From: Rhodothermaceae bacterium
GTDB taxonomy: Bacteria > Bacteroidota > Rhodothermia > Balneolales > Cyclonatronaceae
NCBI GenBank assembly: GCA_020201275.1
Contig: JAIVHB010000005.1
Location: 1 to 44,286 of the forward strand
Length of the DNA: 44,286 nucleotides
Direction: 5' to 3'
Shown: in pieces, positions 43,406-44,286 of the stretch
How the letters are laid out: each line of letters opens with the position of its first letter
How positions within the stretch are numbered: the stretch's first letter is position 1
The notes under the pieces: generated by a model
Told to the model about the DNA's origin: nothing
The model's database searches: none
What the model saw: only the letters and a program-made list of their open reading frames with translations
Position numbers and translations under genes: made by a program

Positions 43406-44286
43406 TCACTCTTCTTCAATGTGTACGGCCTGCACCGTAAATCGGAACATCACGATCAGAATAAGACCGGTAATCATGTAGGTAAAGTACCTTTTTTTGT
43501 GTACAAGCGGACGGACATCACCATACAGCACGTATGAGCCCCATAGGTATGGATCGCTGTTGTTTTTATTGATATAGTCCATTTTAGCCAGTTGCATGGC
43601 CTGATCCTTGTTCATCCCCCTGTTGAGATAAGTATAGAAACTAACCGCTATTTCAGAAGCTGTCTGGTCCCTGATCTGCCACAGGTTCATAACCAGGCTT
43701 TGTGCACCGGCATAGGTGAACGCCCTGCTAAGGCCGGTGATGCCGCTGCCCTGTATGTAGCTGCCGGAACCCGATTCACACGAGCTGAGCATCACCATTT
43801 CATTGCTCAGGTTCAGCTCGAATAACTCGTAGGCGTAAATGCGTCCGTCGTTATCAGGATTGCTATCGCCTTCATCATTATTCAGATAGATAAGCGAAAA
43901 GAGCGGGTCGTTATGAAAAACCTCACTGTGTGAAGCGATGTGCAGAATTTTTGAATCTGCTGCATGATCACGGAAATTCCTCTCCGTGCTTTCACTGCCC
44001 ACTTTTGAATGTATATTTGTAAGGTTGGTAATGGCCGCACTGATCTCATTCACCTCGATTTCAGCATAGGGAAGCGGAGAGAGTTCCCGGATTCCGTAGG
44101 GTGTCTGAACGGGTCTGCTAAAGCTCGATACTCCAAAACCCGTAAAATCGCGATTGTGAGCAAACTGACGATCCCTGTTCGTATGATTATTCAGATCAAG
44201 AATGGAATTGAGATAGCTGATGGAAAAATCTTCAACCAAATACCTTGCTGAGCCAAAACTTATTGAGGACGCGACCGGCTCTACCG
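43406..44286 (-). CDS. CHAT-domain (caspase-like) protein, N-terminus beyond window
   Basis: The frame is open to the window edge, so only the last 292 residues or so are visible. The TTG at 44239 is internal, since the sequence before it (ISFGSARYLVEDFSISY) is continuous with the CHAT fold. The catalytic His is in KILHIASHSEV and the catalytic Cys in VMLSSCESGSG. GLSRAFTYAGAQSLVMNLW and the last block NDPYLWGSYVLYGD are standard. The C-terminus adds a transmembrane helix (YFTYMITGLILIVMFRF) and a short acidic end. CHAT peptidases usually follow TPR repeats, which would lie outside the window. The membrane anchor and the convergent anti-sigma/TPR gene suggest a cell-envelope signalling role. 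Substrate is unknown. Confidence 0.88.
   Translation of the reverse strand, partial: VEPVASSISFGSARYLVEDFSISYLNSILDLNNHTNRDRQFAHNRDFTGFGVSSFSRPVQTPYGIRELSPLPYAEIEVNEISAAITNLTNIHSKVGSESTERNFRDHAADSKILHIASHSEVFHNDPLFSLIYLNNDEGDSNPDNDGRIYAYELFELNLSNEMVMLSSCESGSGSYIQGSGITGLSRAFTYAGAQSLVMNLWQIRDQTASEIAVSFYTYLNRGMNKDQAMQLAKMDYINKNNSDPYLWGSYVLYGDVRPLVHKKRYFTYMITGLILIVMFRFTVQAVHIEEE

Noticed and set aside
1-44286. tRNA, rRNA, integrase or transposase genes
   Set aside because: None was recognised by eye on either strand; the only mobile-like signal is the short intergenic repeat family. A tRNA or Rfam scan would settle this.

Overview
The window reads as a chromosomal segment of a heterotrophic, proteolytic Gram-negative bacterium of the Bacteroidota/Balneolota/Rhodothermota group, with Balneolales-like the best guess. 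The reasons are a short group-1 sigma factor lacking region 1.1, candidate TAnnTTTG promoters, outer-membrane porin and FadL-like barrels, secreted S9 peptidases and a kgd-type fused 2-oxoglutarate dehydrogenase. This placement rests on gene content and recalled protein families, not on a search. I saw no rRNA, tRNA, CRISPR array, integrase or transposase.

Layout. 0-6 kb: two secreted prolyl-oligopeptidase-family peptidases (one resembling the plant chloroplast glutamyl endopeptidase) and a small Smr-domain protein, all on the minus strand. 6-10 kb: a phosphate-type porin, then a PTPS/QueD and FolE2 pair of pterin or 7-deazaguanine synthesis. 9.7-14 kb: two tandem PAS-type soluble histidine kinases without adjacent regulators. 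14-18 kb: the giant Kgd/OdhA fusion. 18-23.7 kb: pepF, a GAF protein with an apparently degenerate GGDEF domain, deoB and the primary sigma factor, which ends in a clear terminator. 24-27 kb: a Tyr-rich lipoprotein with a 36-bp minisatellite and a FadL/OmpP1-like barrel interrupted by a frameshift. 27-30 kb: a tandem-Usp protein and a DUF432-MscS pair. 29.7-33.8 kb: a YbbP/YbbA ABC system divergent from a TesA-like SGNH esterase. 34-39.5 kb: a three-gene operon of histidine kinase, seven-domain hybrid kinase and REC-kinase. 39.5-41.4 kb: a decayed potassium locus, with a truncated trkA remnant divergent from a TrkA-domain K+ channel that carries a frameshift and an apparent internal deletion. 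41.5-44.3 kb: a stand-alone receiver protein, an anti-sigma-like/TPR membrane protein and, convergent with it, a CHAT (caspase-like) protein cut by the window end.

The peptidases and PepF fit growth on proteins and peptides, with Kgd receiving carbon from amino-acid catabolism. MscS-DUF432, Usp and the broken K+ genes concern osmotic or stress physiology. The dense two-component region has no DNA-binding output domain in view, so its targets must lie elsewhere or be protein-protein. A short hairpin-bearing repeat family occurs at least four times in the intergenic spaces of the first 8 kb. Two of the longer genes are broken (FadL-like and K+ channel) and a third (trkA) is truncated. Some of these lesions could be assembly errors if this is a metagenome bin.
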